Positions 1-10,702 of a stretch of DNA of 64,000 bases are shown in pieces (position 1 is the stretch's first letter; the number at the start of each line of letters is the position of its first letter). The notes under the pieces were generated by a model. That model was not told where the DNA came from. It saw nothing but the letters and a program-made list of their open reading frames with translations, and searched no databases. The DNA is from Furcasterigmium furcatum (Eukaryota > Ascomycota > Sordariomycetes > Glomerellales > Plectosphaerellaceae): positions 4,988,172-5,052,171 of the forward strand of contig BCIA01000006.1 of the NCBI GenBank assembly GCA_001599815.1, in the 5' to 3' direction. A program made the translations under genes and the position numbers.

Positions 1-33
1 TAGAGGATTTCGAGAGACGATCCTGACTTTCAG

Positions 34-167
34 CAGATCCCCGCCAGGCCGGCAATGGAACTGAAGAGGTTCCGGGAGCACCCAGCCCCATCCTCGTCCC
101 CGTCGACCAGCAGAACAACCAGCCGCCGCAGGAGGCGGCCCAGCCTCCCCCGCCGGCGACTTCCTAG
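34..167 (+). CDS. Possible 3' terminal exon of an unidentified gene (partial)
   Basis: A branch-site-like CTGAC is followed closely by TTTCAG ending at 33. An open frame (codons starting at positions divisible by 3) then runs to a TAG at 165-167. It would encode a short Pro/Gln-rich C-terminus ending ...QPPPPATS. The upstream part lies outside the window, so neither the protein nor the family can be named. The distance from branch site to acceptor is unusually small, and another acceptor (CAGCAG, ending at 36) is possible. This is an inference from splice-like signals and amino-acid composition only; the stretch could also be non-coding. Confidence 0.3.
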
Positions 168-1922
168 TCCGTATACTCGGCGACAAACGCGCGGTCATGG
201 GCTAGAAAGCATTATTGAGGCCCTGGGTCAGTCTGGCGTCTTGGCAGAGCCACGCTGAAGCAGAGAGGCACGTGGGCAAGCGGAGCGCGAGTCGTTGATC
301 CCAGGGTCAGCGTCTCTCTTGAGCTCGAGCACGGCACGGAGATGCTGCTGGCGTGCGGTTGTTGGGACATGGCTCCCAAATGAGAACGACCCAGTTTCCT
401 AATCCATAGAAGGAAGGGGTCCCGTCCCGAGAGTCCGGATATAATAGGCGACTCAATAGAGTAGTACTGTAATGTTCACGCCATGAATAGACCGGCAAGA
501 AAGAAGAAAGACCTTCGTCGCATCCGATATGGGCAGCGGCCCGGAATGGCACGGGGAACCCTGGCCCTCCCACGCCGTGATGTGCATGCAGAGAAGCAAC
601 CTGCAGGCCAGCCAGACCGTCGGAAGCTGCCGGACTTCTAGAAACCCCGCCAAGGATACGGGGTGCCGCCGTACCGGTGCGTCGTCTTGGGAAATCATCC
701 ACGTGCTGGGGCATGAGGCAGATTGGGGGAACTTTTGATAGCGAAGACGCATCCAAGAAAGGGCCTGACCAGAGTCGGTGCACCGCGGAACTGTTGGCAG
801 TCCGTCAGGCCGTATTGGTTCAGGTCGAAGCCGAACCTGTCCGCTTGCGTAATTGAAAGCAGTTGCGCATGACAATGGACGGGATTCGAAGGGGCGAGTC
901 GAGGGTGCACGTGGTGGTCTGGACATGGAAAGGAGAGTGATGAGTGCCAGCAGTGAGCGTGCAAACAGACACTCGGTGACATGGAGGAGCCCAACTTCCA
1001 ATAGTGGAATGCAGGGGTCCGAACTGTTCCCCCCCCCCGCGCGCAATTTCAACGGACACGTGAAAGCGATCCATGGATAATTGGCAGGTGCGATCGGACG
1101 TGGCGCTGAAGCCACAACGGCTGTTCCAGGGGCAGGGGGAGGGCGGTATTGTGGCTGGTCAGCCGTTAACGGCTCCCGCCCAGTGACGATTCAGTGCCTG
1201 CTCATCCTCCCAATTTCAACACTCAGCCAACAAGACATTCATGTCCGATATCGACACACAATGCACCCATAGGCCCAATGCCTGTCTCATCGCAATCCTA
1301 CCTCCGAACGAGCCTAGGCCGCTCGGACCAGCGATAGGCGCATCGCAATCCTTCCCATCTCCACGCGGCGCTGCTTCTTCACCTTCCAGATATGGGGAGG
1401 GCCGGCTCGGCCCAGGAGAGCCATCCCGCACGCTATTCGACCAGCACCCGCTTTGGCTTGGCAGCGAAACGTGCCAGGCACCGCGAGATATTACAGGGCC
1501 ACAGATAAGACACCCTGGCCCGGTACACCTTTTAAGCCTGTTGTGGTACCGGCCGACTCCAGCGAATCCGCGTGCGCCAATGGACTGTCTTGCGCAGGAA
1601 CCAAATCTCGAGGCGGGGAGCTGAGGATCATCGGACATGGCCGCTCCTCCTCACAAGGTGCATGCGTAGCTCGAGTAGCTCGCGCCCCCGACGACGGAGG
1701 GCTCCAGCGACCTTCTCGTTGAAGCTGCTGGGATGCTGGCGGCGCGCCGAGAGCAGATGGGGAGCTTCGGCGCTGGTACAAATACCATTGGAGCCCCCCG
1801 GGCCAGGTTGATCGAGGAGAGGACCCCGAGAGACTCGCGACCGCCGATCCCACGACAGTACCCAGTCCCTCCGGTCTCGTAGACAACCCAATTGAGTGTG
1901 TCTGTGTCGAAGCTCCTCCAAG
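168..1922. other. Intergenic region upstream of the secreted nuclease
   Basis: About 1.75 kb with no frame that reads like a real protein on either strand. Open frames here have mixed codon use and no domain signature. The last 100 bases presumably hold the promoter and leader of the gene starting at 1923. I see no clear TATA box, repeat or RNA gene. Confidence 0.5.
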
Positions 1923-3788
1923 ATGAAGGTTTCCGCTGCCCTCCTGTCCGCCGTTGGCCTTGCCTCGGCCACGACCATCGCCGAGATCAACGGCAACAGG
2001 TTCAACACCCCCCTCAACGGCACCACCGTGACCGATGTCGAGGGTCTTGTCCTCGCCAAGGGCCCCAACGGCATCTGGATCCGTTCCACCACGCCCGACG
2101 ATGATGACCGCACTTCCGAGGCCGTCTACGTCTTCAACCGCAACGTCGGCGCCAACCTTGCCGTGGGCGACATCATCTCCCTCGACGGTTCCATCTTCAT
2201 GTACAGGACCAACAACCTGCACCTGTACCTGACCGAGATCACCAACCCCACCAATGTCCAGGTTAAGTCTCGCGGCAACACCGTGACCGCCTATGTCATC
2301 GGCGAGGACACCCCCAACCCTCCCACCGAGCAGTTCTCCTCTCTGGACAACGGCGACATCTTCGCTGTCCCCAACGATGTCTTCCGTGTCACCGATGAGA
2401 ACCCCGTCCTCGAGCCTACCAAGTACGGCCTCGACTTCTGGCAGTCCCTGAACGGCGAGCTTGTCACTGTCAAGACTCCCATCGGCGTCACCCGCCCCAA
2501 CCAGTTCGGTGACACCTGGGTCCTCGGCACCTGGCCCACCACTGGCCGCAACGACCACGAGGGTATCACCATGACCGACAAGGGTAAGTCATCCCGTCTT
2601 GTGTGCCTGTGATATGACAAAGCTGACCAGAACCAAGATGCCAACCCTGAGGCCGCCCTCGTCGGCTCTCCCCTTGACGGCTCTCGCAACCCCGAGACCA
2701 GGATGGGTGACAAGTTTGCCGAGATCACCGGTGTCGTTACCTACGCCTTCGGTTTCTACCGCATCCTGCCCCTCTCCGCCATCGTTGTCGAGGAGGAGTC
2801 CAACATCGATGTCGAGCCCACCACCCTCGAGAGCCGTGGCGACTGCCGTGGCCTCACCTTCGGCTCTTACAACATCGAGAACCTCTGGGCCGAGTCTGAG
2901 CACCTTCCCGAGGTCGCCGCCCACATCGTCGAGTACATGAAGACCCCCGACTTCCTCTTCCTCCAGGAGGTCCAGGACAACAACGGCCCCACCAACAACG
3001 GCGTTGTCAGCGCCAACGTCACCCTCAGCAACCTCGCCTCCGAGATCGAGGCCCTGAGCGGCATCGCCTACGACTTCGTCGAGGTCGAGCCCGTCAACAA
3101 CCAGGATGGCGGCCAGCCCGGCGGCAACATCCGCAACGCCTACCTCTACCGCCCCGACGTCATTGAGCTGTGGAACCCCAACCAGGGTGGTGCCACTGAT
3201 GAGGCCGTTGTCCTCGAGGGCGGCAAGCTCTCCTTCAACCCCGGCCGCATCGACATTGCCAACGACGCCTGGTCCGCCAGTCGCAAGCCCCTCGTCGCCG
3301 CCTGGCGCGCCATCAAGGGCCCCAAGAACAAGCCCTTCTACACTGTCAACGTCCACAACGGCTCCAAGGGCGGCTCCTCCACCCTCCACGGCGATGCCCG
3401 CCCTCCCGTCAACAATGGCGTTGAGAAGCGCACCCGCCAGACGGAGTCCGTCGGCGCCTTCATCGACGCCCTCTACGAGCAGGACCCCAAGGCCCGCATC
3501 ATCGCCGCCGGTGACTGGAACGAGTTCTCCTTTGTCCAGCCCCAGAAGGTCCTCGCCGAGAAGCACGACATGACCGACCTCAGCCTGGCCCGCCTCCCCG
3601 CCACCGAGGCCTACAACTACGTCTTCGACATGAACGCCCAGCAGCTCGACCACATCCTCGTCTCCCCCTCCCTCTTCTCCGAGTCCACCAAGATCGAGCA
3701 CCTCCACCTTGCCGCTTGGCTGAGGTACCCCGACCTCACCAGCGACCACGACCCCCTGGTCTCCTACATCAACGTCTGCGGCTGCTAG
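1923..3788 (+). CDS. Secreted endonuclease/exonuclease/phosphatase (EEP) family nuclease
   Basis: Two exons, 1923-2583 and 2638-3788, joined across a 54-nt GTAAGT...AAG intron that splits an Asp codon; about 603 aa. The start at 1923 gives a typical signal peptide (MKVSAALLSAVGLASA), so the product is probably exported. The N-terminal ~200 residues look like the OB-fold-like region found in ExeM/NucH-type extracellular nucleases. The C-terminal half carries the EEP catalytic signature: YNIEN at about 298-302, LQEV with Glu331, GDWNEF with Asp513 and Asn515, and SDHDP with Asp590 and His591. The expected reaction is metal-dependent hydrolysis of nucleic-acid phosphodiester bonds, useful for scavenging or degrading extracellular DNA. 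Substrate preference cannot be told from sequence. Strong C-ending codon bias suggests high expression and also creates long antisense open frames that I treat as shadows. Confidence 0.88.
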
Positions 3789-4531
3789 ATCTGATAGCAC
3801 CAGCTATGTACTTGTAATGTTGACGAATTGACGACCCGGTTGATTCGCGTAACGAATGAAGGACAAAAGAATAGATTATCGAATCTGAATGAACCTTGAA
3901 CCCAAATATCATTCCACCATTCACTACAACTGTTTTGTCTGATGTGCCCATGGCTGGAGCTGCTGCTTGACGAGATGACTAAGTTCAATATGATGGTTAA
4001 GAGTCTCATGCGGTGCTAGATAAAGACAATCAGGGCATAGCCATCCTGAACCTTGGTTGCCCTTTCTCAGTGGAATGGAGGGGTGACCTTGAAGGAGTGT
4101 ATCACATGCCTGATCTATGAGATGGTGATGTCTTGGGCCAGATTCAGGGGCTCGGGGGGTCAAATGACGCACGTGGTCCAAGCGCTAAAGATCCCCGCAA
4201 GTGCCTCGAGCCCCACGTCCTCTTGGCTCGTGTTGCTCGTCGCCCAATTGCCCACTCCCACCCGCCAGTCCGCCATCGTCCAACCTCCCCTCATCCGCCA
4301 TTGATAGCCACGATTCTTAAATCTTCGACAAGAAAAGACGTTCACGACCAAGCCTGGGCCAGGCTTTACTGAAACCACCCGCTGTACGAGCAGCTGCAGT
4401 GGCCTCTGTGCCTGATTGCCGAGCATTGAGCTTCAACAGCTCCCGATTCTCCGAGTCACCGACGGCATCTGCTGCTCCGGCAATATTCTAGACACTTCAG
4501 TCGTCTTATTAGCAGGACCAGAAACGACACC
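3789..4531. other. Intergenic: nuclease 3' region and upstream region of next gene
   Basis: About 740 bases. The first part is AT-richer, as expected for a 3' UTR. The last ~250 bases are presumably the promoter and leader of the gene at 4532. No coding frame, repeat or RNA is supported. Confidence 0.5.
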
Positions 4532-5383
4532 ATGTCCCTCAACACGCCAACCCCGCCGCTGCTCCTCACCAAGCGGCTCACGTCCTTCCTCAACGCGAAC
4601 CTCTCCCCGTCCCTTCACGCCGCCTTCCTGAGCACACCCTCAGGCAAGCTCCTCGCCCACGCCACGACACCGGCCGCCTTCTCTTCGCTCAAATCAGACT
4701 CCTCGTCCTCCCTCGTCTCTCCCACCACAACCACTCCGCCCAAACTCGACGGCACAGGCTCCTCGTCGAGCCCCCGCCCCGGCTCCGTCGCCCTGCTACG
4801 AACCCAAGCTACCGTCGCCGCGAGCCTGTACGCGCTCCACTCCGCCTCTTCTCCCTCCATCCCCGACGCCCTCCCCGAGTCCTCCGACAGCGATGCCAGC
4901 GCGGCGAGAAGGAATAAGAAGAAGACCGCCACCAAGCCCCTCACCATCACCGTCCAGCTCAGCCATGGCGTGATGGTCATCCGCCGCCTCAAGTGCGGCC
5001 TGCTCTTCGTCTGCGTGGGGCCACTGGGCGACGGCAGTGATCCCTCGGCACACCACCCTATTCACGCGGGACAGACGCCCACGACGGACCATTCGGCATC
5101 AGCGTCGAACGGCGGCGGGCTGAGCGTTCCCGGCACGACGACGCCGAGGGGCCAGGGCCACGCGAGCCCGGCACATATGCCTGCCTCTCCGTCGGGAGAC
5201 AGCGTTCTCAGCGCCGGGGGCGCGACGACGGCGAGCATCGCGAGCGTGGGGAGCAGCGTGGCGGGGAGCGTGGGGACCGCAGCTGTGGTCTCTCTGCGGC
5301 GGCATGCGGAGGATCTGGCGCGGTGGCTTGACGATAAGCTCGGGACCCTGCGTGTGCCGGAAGAGGGTGTTGGGGTTGAGTGA
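4532..5383 (+). CDS. Roadblock/LC7-like protein, possible EGO/Ragulator subunit
   Basis: Single exon, 283 aa, first ATG after a stop-rich leader (CACCATG context). The N-terminus (TKRLTSFLNANLSPSLHAAF followed by a small-residue turn and KLLAH) and the later strand-like VQLSHGVMVIRRLKCGLLFV resemble the alpha-beta arrangement of small roadblock proteins. A C-terminal helix (HAEDLARWLDDKL) fits the same fold. Low-complexity Ser/Thr/Pro and Gly/Ser segments interrupt the fold, which is common in filamentous fungi. In yeast and animals such proteins (Slm4/Ego3, LAMTOR2) anchor Rag GTPases at the vacuole or lysosome for TORC1 control. Assignment to that complex is an inference from fold-like pattern only; no diagnostic motif exists. 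It converges with the gene on the minus strand that ends at 5877. Confidence 0.55.
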   Translation: MSLNTPTPPLLLTKRLTSFLNANLSPSLHAAFLSTPSGKLLAHATTPAAFSSLKSDSSSSLVSPTTTTPPKLDGTGSSSSPRPGSVALLRTQATVAASLYALHSASSPSIPDALPESSDSDASAARRNKKKTATKPLTITVQLSHGVMVIRRLKCGLLFVCVGPLGDGSDPSAHHPIHAGQTPTTDHSASASNGGGLSVPGTTTPRGQGHASPAHMPASPSGDSVLSAGGATTASIASVGSSVAGSVGTAAVVSLRRHAEDLARWLDDKLGTLRVPEEGVGVE

Positions 5384-5876
5384 AGGAATTGAGTGGCATG
5401 GCTGGAATAGCGCATTGGTGGGAGCGTAGGCGGCTGATCGACAGCGGTTTGGAGGGACAAGATGGCGAGAGCATGAGAGGCGGGTGGGCGTTTGCGGCGT
5501 TAGAAGATACCATGATAGCCAAATTCCCAGCGTCGTTACGCTGGTTTCGTCTTATCAACGAGGATGGGGTCTTGGGAGACACAAGTGTCGTTGACGTGAT
5601 AACATTACTAGCAAGCCGCTATCATTCCTCTATGGCGCTTTCCGGAACCCTTGACCTGGGTCCTCCTTGGAGACGCCGTGAGTGGCCATCTCCTTACCTA
5701 TGCAGGGCCTTCCCCCAAACGCCGGAATATTTCCCTCGACCGAGTGGCCCATGGGCGAACGTGGCAGTTCCGCCCCTAAAAATACAATATATAGTCGTTC
5801 CGGGACTGCGCAGGTCCCTCTCGGTGACTAAACCAAAGCCATATGGGTAGAACAATATGCGCAGAGAAGTCAATTA
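5384..5876. other. Convergent intergenic region
   Basis: About 490 bases between two convergent genes, presumably both 3' UTRs. AT-richer stretches (for example ACAATATATAGTC near 5785) fit polyadenylation regions. Nothing else is seen. Confidence 0.5.
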
Positions 5877-7906
5877 CTACTCGATACTCATCCGCATCAA
5901 GCCGTCGTTCGTGTCGGTCATGCCCTGGAACCCGACACGGCCCTTGGCCGAGTTGTTGACGCGGCTGGCCGCGCCGCCGCCGGAGGCGGGACCGCCGGGC
6001 GTGCCGCCCACGCTCCCGCTGCCGTTTTCGCTCGGGGCGCTGCTGCCGCCGTTCTTGTCGCCACCGTTGCTGCCGGGCCGCGAGCCCCAGGGGGCGACGT
6101 CCCGCTGCAGAGGGCTCTGCATGATCGGGGAGTTGTGGACGCTCATGCCGGGGCTGACGGCGCGCCGCTTGAAGCCGATGGGGTCGAAGTCCTCCTCGCG
6201 GCGGCGCTTGTTGTTGATGCGACGGGTGATTTCGGCGGCGCTGGGGCCCTGGGCGAAGGGGTAGCTGGGCTGCGAGGCCGTCGGGAGAGGAGTATCGCTG
6301 CCCTTGGCTGACTCGCCGCTGCTGGCGGCCATGGCGAAGCTGGCGGTGGCGCCGAGGGAGGGCGAGTCCATGTTAACATCCTCGCTCATGCCCGATGACG
6401 AGCCGCGCGGCATGAACGGCGCGGGTGGAGGCGTGGTCCGGGTGCCGATGCTGCTGGATTCGGAGAAGGTGTCCCAGAATTTCGGGCCCTTGGAGTTCTT
6501 CATAGCTTGCTGCTTAAAGCTGCCAGAGAGAACGCCCTCGCCCATCATCTCCTCCCCTACCACATCTTCGATGGTGTCTTGGTTGGCGAGGTTGGGTGAC
6601 GAGTGCGCCGTTGGGATGCGCGGCTCGAGATCGACGTCGCTTTCGCGGACTTGACGGATGACTTCGGCCTCGCGACGAACCTCGGCCTCGACGGGAGCGC
6701 CTTCCTCGAGAAGTGCATGCTTGATTCGGGCAAAGTTCTTTGTTTTGGGCTATGATTCATCAGTCGACTGTGTCACATTGGCGAGGGAAGGTGACTTACC
6801 ATGAGGTTGCCTCGCCGTGTAGCGACTTGCCGCATGATCGTGTGGCGCTTGTTCGTAGGAGTTCCCAACACGCTGTTAATGCTGTCGTTTCCCATCCTCT
6901 CCTCGTCGCCGCCAGATATGTGCAGCTGGTTCGCCTGCCAGCTGATGCTCTCCCGCCGCGAATGCGACATGGGACTGTCCTTGGTCGGAGGGGACTTGGA
7001 CAGCGCGCCCATGGCTGCAGAGTTGAAGCCAAGTCCAAGGGGTCCTCGGAGCTTCTTCTTGGACTGCTTCCTCGGGCGTTGGCGTTGCTGGAAGCTCAGC
7101 AGGCTGTTCACAGCAGGCGAAGCAGGACCTCCCTGGATCCCGATCGGCACAGCGCTCCTAGTGGCTTGCGGTGTCGAGATGTACGCCTCCTCCATGTCCT
7201 CGTCCATCAGATCATCATCGTCGGAAGATGAGCTATCGGAAACGATGGGGTGTGCGCTGCCGAGGGAGCTCGAGATGTGCATCCGTTCCTGGTTGCCCAT
7301 GACGGACCAGAGCGAGTTGGAGGACTGTTCTGTGGCGCCGTATTCGTTGCTCCGTCGGGCTGGGATATTCATAGCTCGGCCGCCGCTTATTGTTGGAGAA
7401 GAGTCGGGGGAGGACTGCTCGGCGAGGGTGGAGTGGTGCAGGCTTGTGGCCGCGCGGGAGAAATCCAGGCCGCGAGAACGGCGAGGCAGAATGTTGGTCG
7501 GGCTGGCATAGATCTGGGCGTGGTCGAGCTTGGGGGAAAGCGGGGCCGGTTTGGTAAAAGCGGTGGTTGAGGTTTGTGCCGGTGAGGTCTGGTCCCTCTG
7601 CGGGAGCATATGAATAGAGAGCCCCCGGGGCGGGAACCCAGAGCGGTTCGGCGTGCTCGGTGCGGGTGTGTAGTCTCTGATGTGATTATCATCTTTCGAC
7701 GTCTTTCTCGTGGCTTCTACAATAAGAGGAGATGGTGATAGTTTTGCAGGTGTGCCTCCTCCGTCGGACAAAGATCTCGTCTTAGGAGAGCGCAAGGTAT
7801 CGCGAGGACGCTGTGCGTTCGGCATCGGTTGAGTCGTGTCGACCATGTCATCCATCACAGCGACTTCATCGTACTCGGGCGGTCTGAACTGCAGAGGAGG
7901 GTCCAT
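5877..7906 (-). CDS. Conserved-looking Ser/Pro-rich fungal protein of unknown function
   Basis: Two exons on the minus strand, 7906-6800 and 6749-5877, joined across a 50-nt GTAAGT...TAG intron at a codon boundary (...GNLM | PKTKNF...); about 659 aa. Most of it is Ser/Thr/Pro-rich and probably disordered, with many SP/TP sites (for example TLRSPKTRSLSDGGGTP). It has an acidic patch SDSSSSDDDDLMDEDMEE and basic runs (RQRPRKQSKKKLR; RRINNKRRREEDFDP) that look like nuclear localisation signals. The segment spanning the intron, MRQVATRRGNLMPKTKNFAR continuing into an amphipathic helix rich in Glu/Arg, is the most structured part and the likeliest conserved core. The pattern suggests a nuclear, phosphorylation-regulated protein, but I do not recognise the family. 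It is divergent from glyoxalase I. Confidence 0.75.
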
Positions 7907-9071
7907 AGTAATGAACAGCTTCTTTGAGGAGCATCCGGCCCCTCAAAATCCCGGGAAAAGCAGCAGATATTCGGCGGACAGATGTCGTGACGGTTGGTCT
8001 CGGCGGTTAGGGTCGGTGTGGGTTTCGGGGACGGGTCTCGAGGCGTCTCAGAGGGAGTTTCGATTGGATATCTGGTACAGGTTGTTTTGGAGAGGCATAT
8101 TGAACTTGCTATGTTCGAAGGTGTAGATTGACGGGTTGCAGGAGCGAGGCCTTGGCTCCATTTGTTGCGAATCTGGCGATGCAAGACAGACGTCTCCGGA
8201 CAATGAATGAGGCTCGCATCGTCCGAATCATCGCTCGTCATGATGCCCCACTTCCCTTCCCGACGGCGCCAACTGCTGTCCCGCTCCACAATTGTGCGCC
8301 CCCTGGTGTCAGTAGTGGGGGTGCTTGGGTGCCTCCGTATCAGCACTCTGTAAATCTGAACAAGAGCACGCATCTTATCAGCTATGAACCCGCCGAAAAG
8401 TGTGAGAGGACAAGTTATTTAAGTTCTATTTTATTCATACCTAAGTTATATCATGACGGTGGATCTTGGTTGTGTACTTATCTTCGTGCTATAGTGGAGG
8501 GTCCTCAGTTGGACGCATGCTGAAACTTGTCGTGATACCTCGAGTTTCCAACGAAGAAAATAATAATATTGTACATGCCTGGCGACGCCCAAACGTCCCT
8601 CTCCCCTTGCCCTCGTCAGTAAACGAGTTGAGTACGGCGCGCGCTTGAACCCGTAGGGCTCAGGGTTGTTCAGCTGCTGGAGCTGAGGTAGACTCAGCTT
8701 GACGCGATGCGGGGCACTGAGTGTCACCTCCGGGCTCGGATCGCGACCCGCTGAGGAGATGAGGGGCAGAGCTGGAAACGTCATTCTTAATGTGAAGCTT
8801 GGGGTTTTTCAAACACATACTTCCCTTCCTCGTAGATCCCAACATCCACGACAGACTCAAACGTTGGTATATCCTAGATCACTTTGGCCAATTTCATGTT
8901 CTCACTACGCGCAGGGTCAAGGCTCACCCACCTCCAGAGACACCTCCAACCAATCCGGACAGCCCACTACTCAGGTCAGTCGGGCGTTCATTTCAGTTAT
9001 ACCAGAGTCTAAATCGTTCATTACTGACAGCAAATTTGTGACAAGTCCGACCATTGCGCGCATTCGCAACC
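7907..9071. other. Divergent intergenic/promoter region between the unknown protein and glyoxalase I
   Basis: About 1.16 kb separating start codons of divergently transcribed genes. It should contain both promoters and leaders. An AT-rich patch lies around 8410-8580. No coding frame of recognisable quality, no RNA gene and no clear TATA element was found. Confidence 0.5.
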
Positions 9072-10152
9072 ATGGCGGGAACTACAGATACCAAGAACTA
9101 CAAGCTCAATCACACCATGTACGCCCTGCTCCCTCGACAGTAGCATCATGCCTTTCTGACAACAATTCAGGATCCGTGTGAAGGACCCCCAGGCGTCCAT
9201 CAAGTTCTACGAGCACATCGGCATGAAACTGATCAAGAAGCTGGAGAACCCCGACGCCAAGTTCGATCTCTACTTCCTCGCCTATGACTCCCCCGGCGCA
9301 GTCTCAGCGGGCCGTACCACCTTCGATCGTGAAGGCATCGTCGAGCTCACCCACAACTACGGAACCGAAAACGACCCCGAGTATAAGACCAACAATGGCA
9401 ACGTCGAGCCCCACCGTGGCTTCGGTCACCTCTGCATCTCTGTTGACAACATCCAGGCTGCCTGCCAGCGTATCGAGGATGCCGGGTACCAGTTCCAGAA
9501 AAAGCTCTCCGACGGTCGCATGAGGCACATTGCCTTCGTCAAGGACCCCGACACTTACTGGGTCGAGATTGTCTCCTGGAACGATGTCACCAAGACCGAG
9601 GGAATCACCACCACCGACGTGTCTACGTACAAGATGGTGAGTCCTCCTTCACCTTCATTCCGAGCAGAGAATCCGGCCAAAATTACTGACATCTCTCAGA
9701 ACCACTCGATGATCCGTGTCAAGGACGCCGAAAAGTCTCTCAAGTTCTACCAGGAAGTTTTGGGCATGAGCCTCTTCCGTACGAACGAGAACTCCTCCGC
9801 GGGCTTCACCCTCTTCTTCCTCGGCTACCCTGGCGAGGAGGGCGCCCCCGCCGAGGGCGTGAGCACCGCCACCCGCGAGGGTCTGCTCGAGCTCACCTGG
9901 AACCACGGCACCGAGAAGGACGAGAGCTTCAAGTACCACAACGGCAACGACCAGCCCCAGGGATTCGGCCACATCTGTGTCACGGTCGACAACCTGGATG
10001 CCGCCTGCGAGCGCCTTGAGAAGCTCAATGTCAACTGGAAGAAGAGGCTCACGGACGGCAGGATGAAGAATGTTGCGTTCGTTCTTGATCCCGACAACTA
10101 CTGGGTCGAGGTCGTGCAGAACGAGCGCTTTACGGGCAAGTCCAACTTCTAG
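9072..10152 (+). CDS. GLO1: Glyoxalase I (lactoylglutathione lyase), two-domain fungal form
   Basis: Three exons, 9072-9118, 9171-9636 and 9700-10152; 321 aa, close to the yeast enzyme. It isomerises the glutathione-methylglyoxal hemithioacetal to S-lactoylglutathione in the cytosol, the first step of methylglyoxal detoxification. Two tandem VOC domains are evident. Each starts with NH(T/S)MIRVKD and has the expected metal-site residues: His14, Glu74 (VELTHNYG), His102 (GFGHLC) and Glu148 (YWVEIV) in the first; His173, Glu235 (LELTWNHG), His262 (GFGHIC) and Glu308 (YWVEVV) in the second. Intron 1 splits a Met codon. Intron 2 is 63 nt, divisible by three and free of stops, and sits exactly between the domains, so retention would give a 342-aa protein. 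The short first exon is needed to restore the His14 ligand. Confidence 0.95.
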
Positions 10153-10702
10153 GAAAGAACTGTTTGGAGGACTAGGCTAGAGACTGATGAGCGAGGTGAG
10201 CGAGCTATTTGTTGCGTCATGTTGTTGAAGTAGTAACGAGAGCTATGAGTCGATCAAAATTACTCGGTTCCATGCCCAAGTCGAAACTGAACGACGATTC
10301 CACGTCACAGCTAACCAAGGCTCGAACGGACGTCGTCGACCCAAGCTGCGATGGCCAAGAATCCCCTTGGCTCCAGATCTAGGAAGTACTAAACCTCGTA
10401 GGCAGACGCATTAGACGGCGGAATGTTCTCCATAACTTGAGGAAGTGCCTCCTTGATGCTTCTTTGTTCGTGGGGGTTGCCAAGTTGGCCGTTTGCTTTG
10501 TTCGCTCACGACAAAGAGGGACAAATACTATCGTCGTGCTCTTTGTCTCACGAGAAGCAGATATTCCATGACGCTCCCATGACTTCTTTCATATCTACAC
10601 AATGCCCCGTCAAGGAACTTTTTGTCAAAATCTCCTCCAGGAACAATCTTCTTGACCTCTCCTGAATCGACTGCTTACACCATCCGTCCGACACAATCGA
10701 CC
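10153..10702. other. Intergenic: glyoxalase 3' region and upstream region of kinase-like gene
   Basis: About 550 bases, moderately AT-rich, with no supported gene. The pyrimidine-rich stretch shortly before 10703 probably belongs to the leader of the next gene. Confidence 0.5.

Noticed and set aside
2589..3800. 403-codon open frame on the minus strand across the nuclease gene (and a 355-codon one at 1491-2558)
   Set aside because: It is the antisense shadow of a strongly C-ending exon: Val/Gly/Asp/Leu-rich sequence without motifs, while the plus strand encodes a clear EEP domain.
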